64,000 nucleotides of DNA from Vibrio sinus (GTDB lineage Bacteria > Pseudomonadota > Gammaproteobacteria > Enterobacterales > Vibrionaceae): assembly GCF_023634645.1 (NCBI RefSeq), contig NZ_JAMKMR010000005.1:186001-250000 (forward strand), read 5' to 3'. A program made the position numbers and the translations under genes. Positions within the stretch are counted from its first letter, which is position 1. The number at the start of each line of letters is the position of its first letter. Below the pieces are notes generated by a model, which saw only the letters and a program-made list of their open reading frames with translations, ran no database searches and had not been told where the DNA came from. Shown here one piece after another: positions 9,059-18,062 of this stretch.

Positions 9059-10567
9059 TCAACGTTGTAATCCATAGCGCTCCAATAACGTATCGAATTC
9101 TGTATTTTCAAAGGCGTCAAGTTGTTCATTCAGATAATCTCTAACTTCAACCAGTTCGTCTGTTACAAGGAACTTACGTGAATAGATCTGATGTGGTACA
9201 GGGGAAATGTACACTTTATCATGTATGTTTCGTTCATTGAGAATAAAAAATAGTTTACTTCTAGGAACTAAAGTGACATCCAGCCGCCTTTTTAGTAGTT
9301 TGGTCACGTTTTCATTAAACGATGTAGTATCTATTCTCAAAATATTTTCGGAACTGGCATACTTATCGATGTCAACGTAATTGTGGCCTAAAACACCACC
9401 AAATCGCATACCAAATAGTGAATGAGGGCCTGTATAGTTGACGGGAGCCGAGTTGAGCGACACGATTTCATTTCTCCCGCTCACTACCCTTTGTGTCCAA
9501 TAATACTTGGTTTTTTCTCGATCATCGAACCACGATGGATTTGCCCATACTACGATACCTTGCTGACCTTCATTTAGGAGGTAATTAATACGTTTTCTGG
9601 GCAGATACTGTGGCTTGAATCGCCACTTTCCTTTGCTGTTAATGCTCATAATATGAAATAAAATACTAGTTAGATCATGCTTATCGTCCTCGATGGAAAA
9701 AGGCGGAGTTCTATAGTACGTCCATACATTAATTACTTTTGGGGGGGGCTTATCACACGATGACCAGTAGTTGTATATTTTTTTTGCTTCACCGCTTTTG
9801 GCCAGTTCCATCACGGCGTGCATAAAATGGAAGGCAACAGATTTTTTATCTACAATAATGGGGAAATTTTCAATGCTAATTGGTTTAAGAGGTTGATATT
9901 TAATGTTAGGTTGACTAGAAAACAAAGGAGAAGCCATAGAAAAACCTAAATGATAGGACTGTTCAGTACCACAACAGTCCTCATGCAGATAAATTTTCTC
10001 TAATAGCTGTGGTTTACCACTTAAATAACATTGAGCCTCATAGTTATCTATCAAGACTAGATCAAACCGTTTTCGTTTGAACAAGTGAATGGCTTTCTCT
10101 ATATCGAGTTTATCAATTTCAATATTTTTAGAGGCTATAGGTAGTGAAAACCCCTCTATCACTCCGCCACCTAATGGTACTCCTATCCTAATTTCTTTTA
10201 GTTGATAAAGCTCATCGAGTGGTTGGAGGGATAGGGCTACTTTTTTATATGACAGCCCATTGGGAGAGAAGTAGGCATACCTAGCGCGAGTCGAATTAAA
10301 TTTCATACCAGGGTAAAAATCGATCTTTCCCTTTCGCATTTCTAGCAGTATTCGCTTTTTAGGTAGCCTTTTAATCGTCAGACGGCACCCTATCTTTAGT
10401 GCCGCTAAACTGTATAAGTCTCTATAGTAGCCATCGTTATTTTCGAGTGACCCGATTAAGGGGGTTTTACTTTCTGTTTTAAACCCCATAACGATATTAC
10501 ACGCGTGAGATGTATATGAAATCATCGATAAAATGGCAACAAAAAGTAGTATTCCATGTTGACTCAT
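9059..10567 (-). CDS. Tandem periplasmic substrate-binding-like protein
   Basis: I choose the ATG at 10565-10567 because GAGGA lies eight bases before it; an upstream in-frame ATG (10600) has no ribosome site. The 502-residue product starts with a signal peptide (SQHGILLFVAILSMISYTSHA). It contains two successive regions that look like the SBP_bac_3 fold. The first (about 25-265) has KGKIDFYPGMKFNSTRARY, YFSPNGLSYKKVALSL and FDLVLIDNYEA; the second (about 278-502) has VWTYYRTPPFSIEDD and RLDVTLVPRSKLFF. No ABC permease is near, so a sensory or scavenging role is as likely as transport. It appears monocistronic, with terminators downstream. Confidence 0.7.
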   Translation of the reverse strand: MSQHGILLFVAILSMISYTSHACNIVMGFKTESKTPLIGSLENNDGYYRDLYSLAALKIGCRLTIKRLPKKRILLEMRKGKIDFYPGMKFNSTRARYAYFSPNGLSYKKVALSLQPLDELYQLKEIRIGVPLGGGVIEGFSLPIASKNIEIDKLDIEKAIHLFKRKRFDLVLIDNYEAQCYLSGKPQLLEKIYLHEDCCGTEQSYHLGFSMASPLFSSQPNIKYQPLKPISIENFPIIVDKKSVAFHFMHAVMELAKSGEAKKIYNYWSSCDKPPPKVINVWTYYRTPPFSIEDDKHDLTSILFHIMSINSKGKWRFKPQYLPRKRINYLLNEGQQGIVVWANPSWFDDREKTKYYWTQRVVSGRNEIVSLNSAPVNYTGPHSLFGMRFGGVLGHNYVDIDKYASSENILRIDTTSFNENVTKLLKRRLDVTLVPRSKLFFILNERNIHDKVYISPVPHQIYSRKFLVTDELVEVRDYLNEQLDAFENTEFDTLLERYGLQR

Positions 10568-10863
10568 GATTTTCCTCTTTCTTTCGGTGCCAATTCGCAT
10601 CTGATATATAGTTCGAGCTGCTCATCTGGTAAATTTAAAGTACTAATTAATCTTTGTTTTTATCGTCGTCAGCTCCTCAGCGTTGCGTAAATTCTGCCGA
10701 CTTTAGTCTCATCCATTAGCCTAACGAGCACAAATGGATTGATTTATTGAAGAGTCTTCAAATTACCTACTTAGAACACATCTATCTTGATAATAGGACA
10801 ATTTTAATGAGATATCACCTCGTCGAAGGTTTACTCTTGCTAAAATTTTTATCCGTGGGGTTA

Positions 10864-10921
10864 GGTAATGACTCCAACTCCTGATATATCGTATAACCAA
10901 ATATTTCGGAAGTGTTTATGG
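10864..10921 (+). mobile_element. IS1-family left-end remnant, facing right
   Basis: GGTAATGACTCCAACT at 10864-10879 matches the terminal inverted repeat of IS1. The following approximately 40 bases, up to ATGG at 10918-10921, align with the leader of the other IS1 copy in this window (34703 reading leftwards), including TGATATAT, an AATATT core and GAAGT. After the ATG the similarity to insA disappears. It is therefore a solo end, with no transposase and no partner repeat nearby. Confidence 0.7.
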
Positions 10922-11162
10922 TGCACGTCCTCCCTAAAAATATTCTGAGCAACTTGTTCAGGATTCTTTGGTTAAATAGTTTCATAATCAATGGGTAAAA
11001 TGCAATTTCCAAAGAGCTCAATGTCTCGACCATTACGCTATAAAGGAAAATAAAAAGGGACCTATATCACCTGAAATGTAGTACTTTTTATAACATAATT
11101 GGCTGCCATGATAGTGTGATTGGGAATACTGTTTATATGATTTTAATTGTAAGCATTCATCG

Positions 11163-11181
11163 TGTTTACATTCATGTGACA
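11163..11181 (+). promoter_or_regulatory. Copy 1 of 19-base repeated motif (upstream of wzi-like gene)
   Basis: TGTTTACATTCATGTGACA lies about 205 bases before the first capsule gene. Near-identical copies are at 31736-31754 and 36723-36741. A transcription-factor site is the simplest reading; the factor is unknown. Confidence 0.45.
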
Positions 11182-11386
11182 ATATCCAGTCCCAATATAG
11201 ACTATTGTTATTTATATTAATAGCGTTAGGTAAATATAGTTCCAGTGAACGCTAGTAATTTTTTGATTTAATTATTGAGCTGATGTTTTAAAGTAAAATA
11301 TGCTTTTATATTGAATTTTGTTCTATGTAATAGTTTTTATATAAAAAGTTAGAGAGGGAGGTCTATTTTTTATCTGAGGTTTTTGA

Positions 11387-12709
11387 TTGCGTTGTTTTAA
11401 AATATTGTTTATCGGATTATTGGTAACTCTTGTATGGCAGACTCAAGCTTCTCCTTGGGTTGAGCCAGACAATCCAATGCTAAGAGTGAACCTTCAGCAG
11501 TTAGCTGATGCGGGCTATATTAAAGCTCCTTTAACTACTTTTCCGCTGCAGTGGGCGTTGATTAGTGACGATCTGCAACGTATCGACCCAACTACGCTAC
11601 CAGCGTATCTAAAGCTTTCTTATCGTTATGTGAAACACTATTACAATGATGCGCGTTTAGGACGCGGTAATTCACATCTTAGAATGATGAGTGCTACGCA
11701 AACATCTTACAATTTGGGCTATGGCTCATTTGCCCGCGACAATTGGGGTGTTTATTCAAGCTATGAGTCGACCGACGCAAACTATTCATATCGTCTAAAT
11801 GCCAACTATGCCAAGCAAGCCGATGGTAGTAAAGATTTTAACTACCAAGGAAGTTATCTTGCGATGGCACAAGGGCAGTACACGATTGCCGCTGGTGAGC
11901 TTGATCGCTGGTGGGGGCCAGGCTGGCAATCTAGTTTGACTTGGTCGCAAAACAGTTATCCTATCCCTGCTATATCAGTCTCCCGTTTCGGGCTGAACAA
12001 CCTAGTGCTGGGCGATTGGTCAATTATATCGTTGGTAGGGAAGTTAGATTCCGTTTCTCCAAACAATTACTTGTGGGGAACACGTGCCATGACTCATCCT
12101 GTGCAATGGCTAGAACTTGGTGGCTCTTTTCAAAGTTATTGGGGAGCGTCGGACAAGCAACCTTATCAAGAATTTCCGGATGTTGTTGTAGATAACGAAG
12201 ACAGCGCCAAACGCCAGACTAGTCTCGATATGCATATACAGCTACCGACTGTTGCAGAAGTAAGCCAAGGTATCTATGGGCAGGTCGTGAGCGGCCAGTC
12301 GCAAACGGAACTTTCAAGCTATCTCTATGGGTGGGAAAGCAGTTGGTTTGTGTTAGGCCAGCAGGCACACCTTATTTTTGAGCGACAAGAACTTCGTGAT
12401 TCATACCAATTGTCGAATGACTACGATCCAAACCTAATGGTCGACGGCGGATTAGCTATTAATGATCAGAGGTTCGAATCGCTTTGGTCAGCTGGCGGCT
12501 ATCTACTGTTTAGCAACAATCATCAATTACAACTTTTTGTACATCGAATCAATCCTCAGACTGATTCGACGTACTATCAAACTTCTTTGGAATATCAGCT
12601 ACCTCTTTGGAAAGGACAACTGCACTTGGGCGGCGATTATCGTTCACAGCGAATGAACGGGGATCGACTGGGTATGTGGATTGGCTGGGACTTTCGTTTT
12701 TCGGATTAG
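11387..12709 (+). CDS. wbfE: Outer-membrane capsule assembly protein, Wzi/WbfE-like
   Basis: Translation probably starts at TTG 11387, with TGAGG seven bases upstream. The 440-residue protein has a signal peptide ending near TQASP and then the Wzi-type pattern SPWVEPDNPMLRVNLQQLADAG, followed by many alternating strands typical of an outer-membrane beta barrel and ending in an aromatic residue region (WIGWDFRFSD). Wzi proteins anchor capsular polysaccharide at the cell surface. In Vibrio capsule/O-antigen loci a Wzi-like WbfE precedes the SLBB exporter WbfF, exactly as here. The next gene begins nine bases after the stop, so they are co-transcribed. Confidence 0.8.
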   Translation: MRCFKILFIGLLVTLVWQTQASPWVEPDNPMLRVNLQQLADAGYIKAPLTTFPLQWALISDDLQRIDPTTLPAYLKLSYRYVKHYYNDARLGRGNSHLRMMSATQTSYNLGYGSFARDNWGVYSSYESTDANYSYRLNANYAKQADGSKDFNYQGSYLAMAQGQYTIAAGELDRWWGPGWQSSLTWSQNSYPIPAISVSRFGLNNLVLGDWSIISLVGKLDSVSPNNYLWGTRAMTHPVQWLELGGSFQSYWGASDKQPYQEFPDVVVDNEDSAKRQTSLDMHIQLPTVAEVSQGIYGQVVSGQSQTELSSYLYGWESSWFVLGQQAHLIFERQELRDSYQLSNDYDPNLMVDGGLAINDQRFESLWSAGGYLLFSNNHQLQLFVHRINPQTDSTYYQTSLEYQLPLWKGQLHLGGDYRSQRMNGDRLGMWIGWDFRFSD

Positions 12710-12718
12710 AGTAAAGTT

Positions 12719-15526
12719 ATGAGAAAAATATCAATTAAATTGTTAGATCATACACTCAAGAGGACAGCTTTTGCTTTGTGTGGCCTGCTAACGTTTACTG
12801 GAACTGCGATGGCCTTTACGCCAACAGCTGCGCAGATCTCGGAATTTAAGTCGCTGCCAAAATCTGAGCAGGTAGCCTTAGCGAAACAATATGGTGTTGA
12901 TTTAAGCCAATTCAATGTGAGTAGCGATAGTAGCAGCCAACAGCAGAAAGCAAACTCGGCACCGACCATTTTACCTCGTAGTGTTGATTATCAAGACAAT
13001 ACTCAACGCAATCTAAATGTAGCGGTGAAGCCTTACCAAAATCAAGGATTAAAACCTTTTGGTTATGATGTGTTTGCTGGTAAACCAACTACTAATACAC
13101 CACTTAACGATATCCCCGTGCCGAATGATTATGTGATTGGCCCAGGTGATGAAATCAAAATCCAACTCTATGGAAAAGATAACCAAAGTTATAGCTTAGA
13201 TGTTGGACGTAACGGAGAAATTGATTTTCCTGGTCTAGGTCCGATTTCTGTAGCTGGTCAGAGCTTCCACGAGTTGAAACAAGCTTTAAAAGAGCGCGTA
13301 GCAAAGCAGATGATCGGCAATAAGATCTCTGTAAGCATGGGTACATTACGCACTATTCCTGTATTCGTGTTAGGGGATGCGTATCAACCTGGCGCTTATA
13401 ACGTGAACTCGTTAACGACTGTTTCACAAGCTTTAATTGCAGCTGGCGGTATTGACACAGTTGGCTCGTTAAGAAATATCCAAATTAAGCGTCATGGTAA
13501 GTTGGTCGAGCATTTCGATCTCTATCAAATGCTGCTAAACGGAAACTCAAAACAAGATATTCGCCTTCGTGCAGGGGATGTAGTCTTCATTCCAGCTAAA
13601 GGTTCTACCATCAGTATCGATGGAGCCGTGCAGCGCCCAGCTATTTATGAGTTAAAAGGTGGAGAAACACTAGCACAGGCAATTCATAACGCTGGCGGAA
13701 TCACAGCAACTGGTAGTCAAACGCACATTACAGTAAAACGCCAAACGAACAATGGTATTAAAGTCTTTACTCTAGATATGGCGAAAAATGGCGACCGTAA
13801 CTTTAAGCTAGAAAATGGCGACAAGCTTAAAATTAATGACAAAAGTACACAGCTAACTAGCTATGTCCAAGTGAAAGGTGCGGTTGTTCGTCCAGGTGAT
13901 TACCAATTCCACAGAGGAATGCATATTTCCGATCTGTTTAGTTCAGTGAACTCAGCTTTACAAGATCATGTTGATTTGAACTACGCGTTACTGGTTCGTC
14001 AAATCAATATGCAAGGTGATATTGAGACTTATCAGTTTGAACTTAAAAAAGCGATTACAGAGCCAAAGAGCTCAGCAAATTTAGAGTTGCACAACAGAGA
14101 TGAGATTTTAGTCTTTAGTGAAGCTCATAGTGCTCTATTGCAAAATGGCGACAACTCAAACAGCAACAATCTAAATGGTAACGGTGTAAATAGTGACAAT
14201 CTAAACAGTGCTAACCAAAACAACGTTAACTCAAGCAATGGCAACTTGGCGAATGTTGGTTTAAACGGCGCTAACGTAAACAATGCAAACCTCAATAACG
14301 TAAATTCCAACAACGCGAGTGCAAATAGCACCAACGCTAACAGCAATAATTCTATGTTGAATGCACAAGTAAATCAGATGCCTTCAATAAAGAATTTGAG
14401 TTTGCAAGCTCTCGAACAAAAAACAAAGGGTGAGCAATCGTCTGACTTTTCGCGCAACGCCCTATTAGCCCCAGTAATCGATGAGTTGCGTCAACAAGCG
14501 ACTCCATCTCATCCAGTTCAGGTTGTAGAAGTGAGCGGCGCAGTAAGATACCCGGGTGTTTATCCGTTAAGTGTCAATTATAGATTGAGTGACCTTATCA
14601 CTGCCGCTGGTGGTTTGGTTGAATCAGCAGAATCACGAACAGGTGAAATGAGCCGCGTTGCGATCGTCAATGGACAGCAGCATATCACTCACCAAAATTT
14701 CGCGCTTGGTAAAGCTTTGAATGTTAACAGTGCTGATGACTTTAAGCTTCAATCGAAAGATCGCATCAATGTTTTCATGAAACCTGAATGGCGTGAAGAG
14801 AGCACTGTAACTCTTAACGGAGCGGTTAAGTTCCCAGGAACTTACACCATTCAGCAAGGTGAGACACTAGACGATGTGATTAAACGAGCTGGCGGCTTAA
14901 CACGATTTGCATACGCAGACGGTGCGGTTTTAAGTCGAGTAAGCTTGAAAAAAGCTGAAGCGGCGAAGTTAAATATGTTAAAGCAACAGATGCAGCAGGA
15001 AATTGCTGAACTGACTTTGCGCCGACAAACATCTGTGGCGTCTTATCCAACTTCTCCAATGGATGCGATGAAAGTCGTCGACAAATTGCAAACAGCCAAA
15101 CCTATTGGACGTCTTGTTATCAACCTGCCCGCAATTCTGAAAGGAAACAAGCAGGATGACGTGATGCTACAAAACGGCGACACGCTTTATGTTCCTGTGA
15201 AGCAGAACGTAATCAGTGTTGTTGGCCAAGTTCAGTTCCCAGCGAGTTTTGTATTCAATCCGCGTGAAAGCTTGAGTGATTACATCAGTAAAGCAGGTGG
15301 CACTAAGGTTCAGGCAGACAAGGATCGCATGTATGTAATCCGTGCAAATGGATCAGTAATGCTTCCAAACAACTCTTACTGGTTTAGCCGCAAAGATGAT
15401 TCACTGCACCCAGGTGACACAATTGTCGTGCCAATCAACAGTAACTATCTAGATAGCTTGAGCGTATGGAGCACAGCGACTCAGATGTTGTATCAGATGG
15501 GCGTAGCTTGGAAGGCTGTTCAGTAA
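12719..15526 (+). CDS. wbfF: Large SLBB-domain polysaccharide export protein, WbfF/Wza-like
   Basis: This 935-residue exporter has an N-terminal signal region (to about residue 32, GTAMA), then the polysaccharide-export domain (from about 135, NDYVIGPGDEIKIQLYG). Around six SLBB-type repeats follow, near residues 217, 298, 381, 602, 697 and 832; each pairs a GAV..PG.Y strand with an A(G/G)G turn. Between the third and fourth lies an Asn-rich low-complexity linker of about 65 residues (about 478-544). Such proteins form the outer-membrane channel for capsule or O-antigen. It is much longer than E. coli Wza (about 380 residues), as in Vibrio loci. There is no lipobox cysteine at the signal site, so it may not be a lipoprotein. 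Confidence 0.88.
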   Translation: MRKISIKLLDHTLKRTAFALCGLLTFTGTAMAFTPTAAQISEFKSLPKSEQVALAKQYGVDLSQFNVSSDSSSQQQKANSAPTILPRSVDYQDNTQRNLNVAVKPYQNQGLKPFGYDVFAGKPTTNTPLNDIPVPNDYVIGPGDEIKIQLYGKDNQSYSLDVGRNGEIDFPGLGPISVAGQSFHELKQALKERVAKQMIGNKISVSMGTLRTIPVFVLGDAYQPGAYNVNSLTTVSQALIAAGGIDTVGSLRNIQIKRHGKLVEHFDLYQMLLNGNSKQDIRLRAGDVVFIPAKGSTISIDGAVQRPAIYELKGGETLAQAIHNAGGITATGSQTHITVKRQTNNGIKVFTLDMAKNGDRNFKLENGDKLKINDKSTQLTSYVQVKGAVVRPGDYQFHRGMHISDLFSSVNSALQDHVDLNYALLVRQINMQGDIETYQFELKKAITEPKSSANLELHNRDEILVFSEAHSALLQNGDNSNSNNLNGNGVNSDNLNSANQNNVNSSNGNLANVGLNGANVNNANLNNVNSNNASANSTNANSNNSMLNAQVNQMPSIKNLSLQALEQKTKGEQSSDFSRNALLAPVIDELRQQATPSHPVQVVEVSGAVRYPGVYPLSVNYRLSDLITAAGGLVESAESRTGEMSRVAIVNGQQHITHQNFALGKALNVNSADDFKLQSKDRINVFMKPEWREESTVTLNGAVKFPGTYTIQQGETLDDVIKRAGGLTRFAYADGAVLSRVSLKKAEAAKLNMLKQQMQQEIAELTLRRQTSVASYPTSPMDAMKVVDKLQTAKPIGRLVINLPAILKGNKQDDVMLQNGDTLYVPVKQNVISVVGQVQFPASFVFNPRESLSDYISKAGGTKVQADKDRMYVIRANGSVMLPNNSYWFSRKDDSLHPGDTIVVPINSNYLDSLSVWSTATQMLYQMGVAWKAVQ

Positions 15527-15534
15527 TAGTAGAA

Positions 15535-15568
15535 AGCTCGTTAGCAGTCGTAAGATTGTTAACGAGCT
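15535..15568 (+). terminator. Hairpin after the SLBB exporter gene
   Basis: AGCTCGTTA (15535-15543) pairs perfectly with TAACGAGCT (15560-15568) around 16 bases. No clean T run follows, so partial termination or mRNA protection between exporter and wzz is possible. Confidence 0.4.
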
Positions 15569-15734
15569 CAGTTAGATACATTAGAGTTAAATAAATATTG
15601 TTAGTTTGAATATATGATATTTGAATAGTGAAGATAACTAAATCAATACCTCTTTGTTATATAAATGTGACTAAGTAACAGACTACTAAAATTTGATGTA
15701 TTGTAAATCGATATAATATAAATAGATAAGTATT

Positions 15735-16709
15735 ATGAATAAGATAGAGTGCAAAGCGTCTAACAGGAATAATATTACTTCAGAGAATAAATACAAATCA
15801 GATGATGATATGATTGATCTGTTTAAATATTATTCTCTATTGTGGAGAGATAGAAAAATAATCATCTATGTTACTCTTTTAGTTACAACACTAGGCGTCG
15901 TATTTAGCTTAATACTACCAAATGTCTACCGATCATCAGTTTTAATCGCTCCGGCACAAGAACACTCACAGATGGGAGCGATGGTTAGTCAACTTGGTGG
16001 TTTGGCATCGTTGGCGGGAATTAAATTGGGACAGGGTGGTGAGCAAACAACTGAAATTGCTTTGGCTAGTTTAACTTCAAGGCAATTTATAACTCACTTT
16101 ATAAATCAACATCATCTGCTGCCTGAGCTTATGGCTTTAAAAAAGTGGAATGCTAAAGATAATAAGCTAATATTCGATTCAGACGTTTACAATCAAAAAA
16201 CAAATAGCTGGCATGGACACGAATTTTTTAATGATGCTAGTAAACCAACAGCTAGCGATGCCTATAAAGCATTTAATAAAATATTGTCAGTGCAGGCTGA
16301 TAAAGAGACAGGTTTTATTAGCGTCTCAGTTGATTCAAAGTCTCCATATCTTGCACAGCAGTGGACAACATGGTTAGTAGAAGATATTAACAACTGGATG
16401 AAAATTCGTAAAATTGACTCAACAAAAAAGAATATTCAATATTTAGAGGCGCAACTTAAAAAAACTTCTGTTACGGATATGATAGCAACATTTAATAAGC
16501 TAATTGAGCAGCAGACTAAACAGTTGATGCTGGCTGAGGCCCAAAATGAATATGCTTTCCAAACAATAGACAAAGCTGTAGTTCCTCAAGAGAAGTTTAA
16601 GCCAAGAAGGTTAGTTATTTCGGTTTTGTCGTTTATACTTGGTATTATATTCGGTGCAGTCGTTGTTCTTTCTTTGAATATAAAGCGTAAACTTACTTGT
16701 GAACGCTAA
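15735..16709 (+). CDS. wzz: Polysaccharide chain-length determinant, Wzz
   Basis: The 324-residue protein has the Wzz/PCP layout: a short cytoplasmic N-terminus with DMIDLFKYYSLLWRDRK, a first membrane segment (about 47-67, IIYVTLLVTTLGVVFSLIL), a large periplasmic domain with NVYRSSVLIAPAQ and a helical stretch, and a second membrane segment near the C-terminus (about 292-315) preceded by VPQEKFKPRRLV. It sets the length of Wzy-made polymer. No tyrosine-kinase domain is attached and no separate kinase or phosphatase (Wzc/Wzb) is present in the locus. Confidence 0.9.
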   Translation: MNKIECKASNRNNITSENKYKSDDDMIDLFKYYSLLWRDRKIIIYVTLLVTTLGVVFSLILPNVYRSSVLIAPAQEHSQMGAMVSQLGGLASLAGIKLGQGGEQTTEIALASLTSRQFITHFINQHHLLPELMALKKWNAKDNKLIFDSDVYNQKTNSWHGHEFFNDASKPTASDAYKAFNKILSVQADKETGFISVSVDSKSPYLAQQWTTWLVEDINNWMKIRKIDSTKKNIQYLEAQLKKTSVTDMIATFNKLIEQQTKQLMLAEAQNEYAFQTIDKAVVPQEKFKPRRLVISVLSFILGIIFGAVVVLSLNIKRKLTCER

Positions 16710-16847
16710 TGCTTTCATTTCTAATAGTCTGAGAGAGTTAAAGAATTATTGTATTGATGGGATATTGTAAATATGTACAATTTTGAGTTTATTGGAAGAT
16801 GGCATTAATAAGCAACTATAACTTAAGACACCTTTGTAACAAATCGT

Positions 16848-18062
16848 GTGGGTTCATATATGTATATTAGACGTACAAGTATTGTCATGTGGATGATGGT
16901 TGTATCATGCCTTTCCACCGACGTTGCTATAGGAGCTGTTAAAGTTTGGGAGTTAATGGTTATTTTATTGTTTCCTTTTTTTATGAAGGAAATTCGTAAA
17001 AGCTCACTCAAGCTTTTTCTTGTGCTAGCGATTTTATATTTTGAATCTTTAATTGTTACTTATTATAGCGTTGATGTTTTTTATAACTATAGCTTCTTAA
17101 AGTCTAAGTATTTCATATCAACCTCTAGATTTCTTGAGCTTATATTTTGTGCATTCTTAATTGATCTTCTGCATAATTTTTTTTCTACTAAAGATGAATA
17201 TGATTTCATACCCATGCTTAGATCGTTTTTAAATAAAAATGTAATATTGCTGATATTGATTCTATTTGTATTTTTCCTTGATGTTGTGCTTAAAACTCAT
17301 TTTGTAAGTTATGGTTCAAGTCATCGTTTGAAAGGCCTTTACGTCGAAGGAGGGCCATTTGGGTTATATATTAGCTGTTTGTTTCTTTTTGAATTGTATT
17401 TTTTTAAGCGAAAGGCGATATTAGTTTTTTTTCTGATCTTGTTGTTACTTACACAATCGAAAGCGAGTTATGTATTTTGTGCACTTGGGATTGCTTATAT
17501 AATTTTTGTGCGAGTAAAACAGCTTAATGGTTTCATTGACTTCAGAAATAAAATTCGCTTCTGCTTTTTTATTATCTTTGTTGCTTTATTCAGCGTTTTT
17601 GCCATATTTATTTTTGCTAAGAACTACATTAAGGATGGAGATAATATGAAACCGTATATTTCTTCTCATATGAATGATAATTCAGCTGTTATGGGAAGAG
17701 TTGCTGCATCATATATTGGCGTAAATATGATAAAAGAGCATCCTTTAGTTGGAGTTGGTTTAGGTAATTACTCTTTAGTACGAAATTCACAACCTTACAG
17801 AGGTTTTTTTCCAATTGTAAAAGGTTGGGATCTTACAGGGTTAGGAGGAGTATTTACGCTACAGGTAGAAAATGGTCTTTTTGGAGTTGTTTTGTTTCTA
17901 GGGTGGGTGATAAGTTATTTTTCTTTAAAAAAAGATAGCTTAATATTTGTGATTTTATTTTTATTCCCCATGTTATTGGGAGCGCAATTATATATGGTTT
18001 ATCCTTGGTTTTTCGCTGGGCTGTATGGCCTTTACAAAGCTGATAAGGAGAAGGTTCTATGA
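16848..18062 (+). CDS. O-antigen/capsule polymerase-like membrane protein (Wzy)
   Basis: The 404-residue product is very hydrophobic, with about ten to twelve predicted membrane segments. It has the Wzy_C/O-antigen-ligase signature around GRVAASYIGVNMIKEHPLVG followed by VGLGNYS. Within a Wzx/Wzy locus it is most simply the polymerase that joins repeat units at the periplasmic face; a ligase is the alternative. The start is uncertain: GTG 16848 gives this length, ATG 16860 is four codons shorter, and neither has a clear ribosome site. Base composition is distinctly AT-rich, as is usual for wzy. The stop overlaps the next start by four bases. Confidence 0.8.
   Translation: MGSYMYIRRTSIVMWMMVVSCLSTDVAIGAVKVWELMVILLFPFFMKEIRKSSLKLFLVLAILYFESLIVTYYSVDVFYNYSFLKSKYFISTSRFLELIFCAFLIDLLHNFFSTKDEYDFIPMLRSFLNKNVILLILILFVFFLDVVLKTHFVSYGSSHRLKGLYVEGGPFGLYISCLFLFELYFFKRKAILVFFLILLLLTQSKASYVFCALGIAYIIFVRVKQLNGFIDFRNKIRFCFFIIFVALFSVFAIFIFAKNYIKDGDNMKPYISSHMNDNSAVMGRVAASYIGVNMIKEHPLVGVGLGNYSLVRNSQPYRGFFPIVKGWDLTGLGGVFTLQVENGLFGVVLFLGWVISYFSLKKDSLIFVILFLFPMLLGAQLYMVYPWFFAGLYGLYKADKEKVL

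Larger units (their letters stand above)
10568..11386. other. Long gap upstream of the polysaccharide locus
   Basis: About 820 bases without a gene. It contains an IS1-type left-end remnant (10864-10921) and one copy of a 19-base motif shared with two other sites (11163-11181). The last 200 bases are very AT-rich and probably hold the promoter of the capsule operon. I looked for the ops/JUMPstart element (GGCGGTAG) used by RfaH and did not find it. A 72-codon minus-strand frame at 10815-11033 overlaps the IS1 end and is rejected. Confidence 0.5.

Noticed and set aside
10815..11033. 72-codon minus-strand frame upstream of the capsule locus
   Set aside because: Overlaps the IS1 end remnant, and nothing in it resembles a known protein.
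11041..11386. JUMPstart/ops element before the capsule operon
   Set aside because: No GGCGGTAG core found; only a loose TAGCGTTAGGTA near 11220.
14125..14346. 73-codon minus-strand leucine/phenylalanine-rich frame
   Set aside because: Mirror image of the Asn-rich linker codons in the SLBB exporter gene; a shadow.
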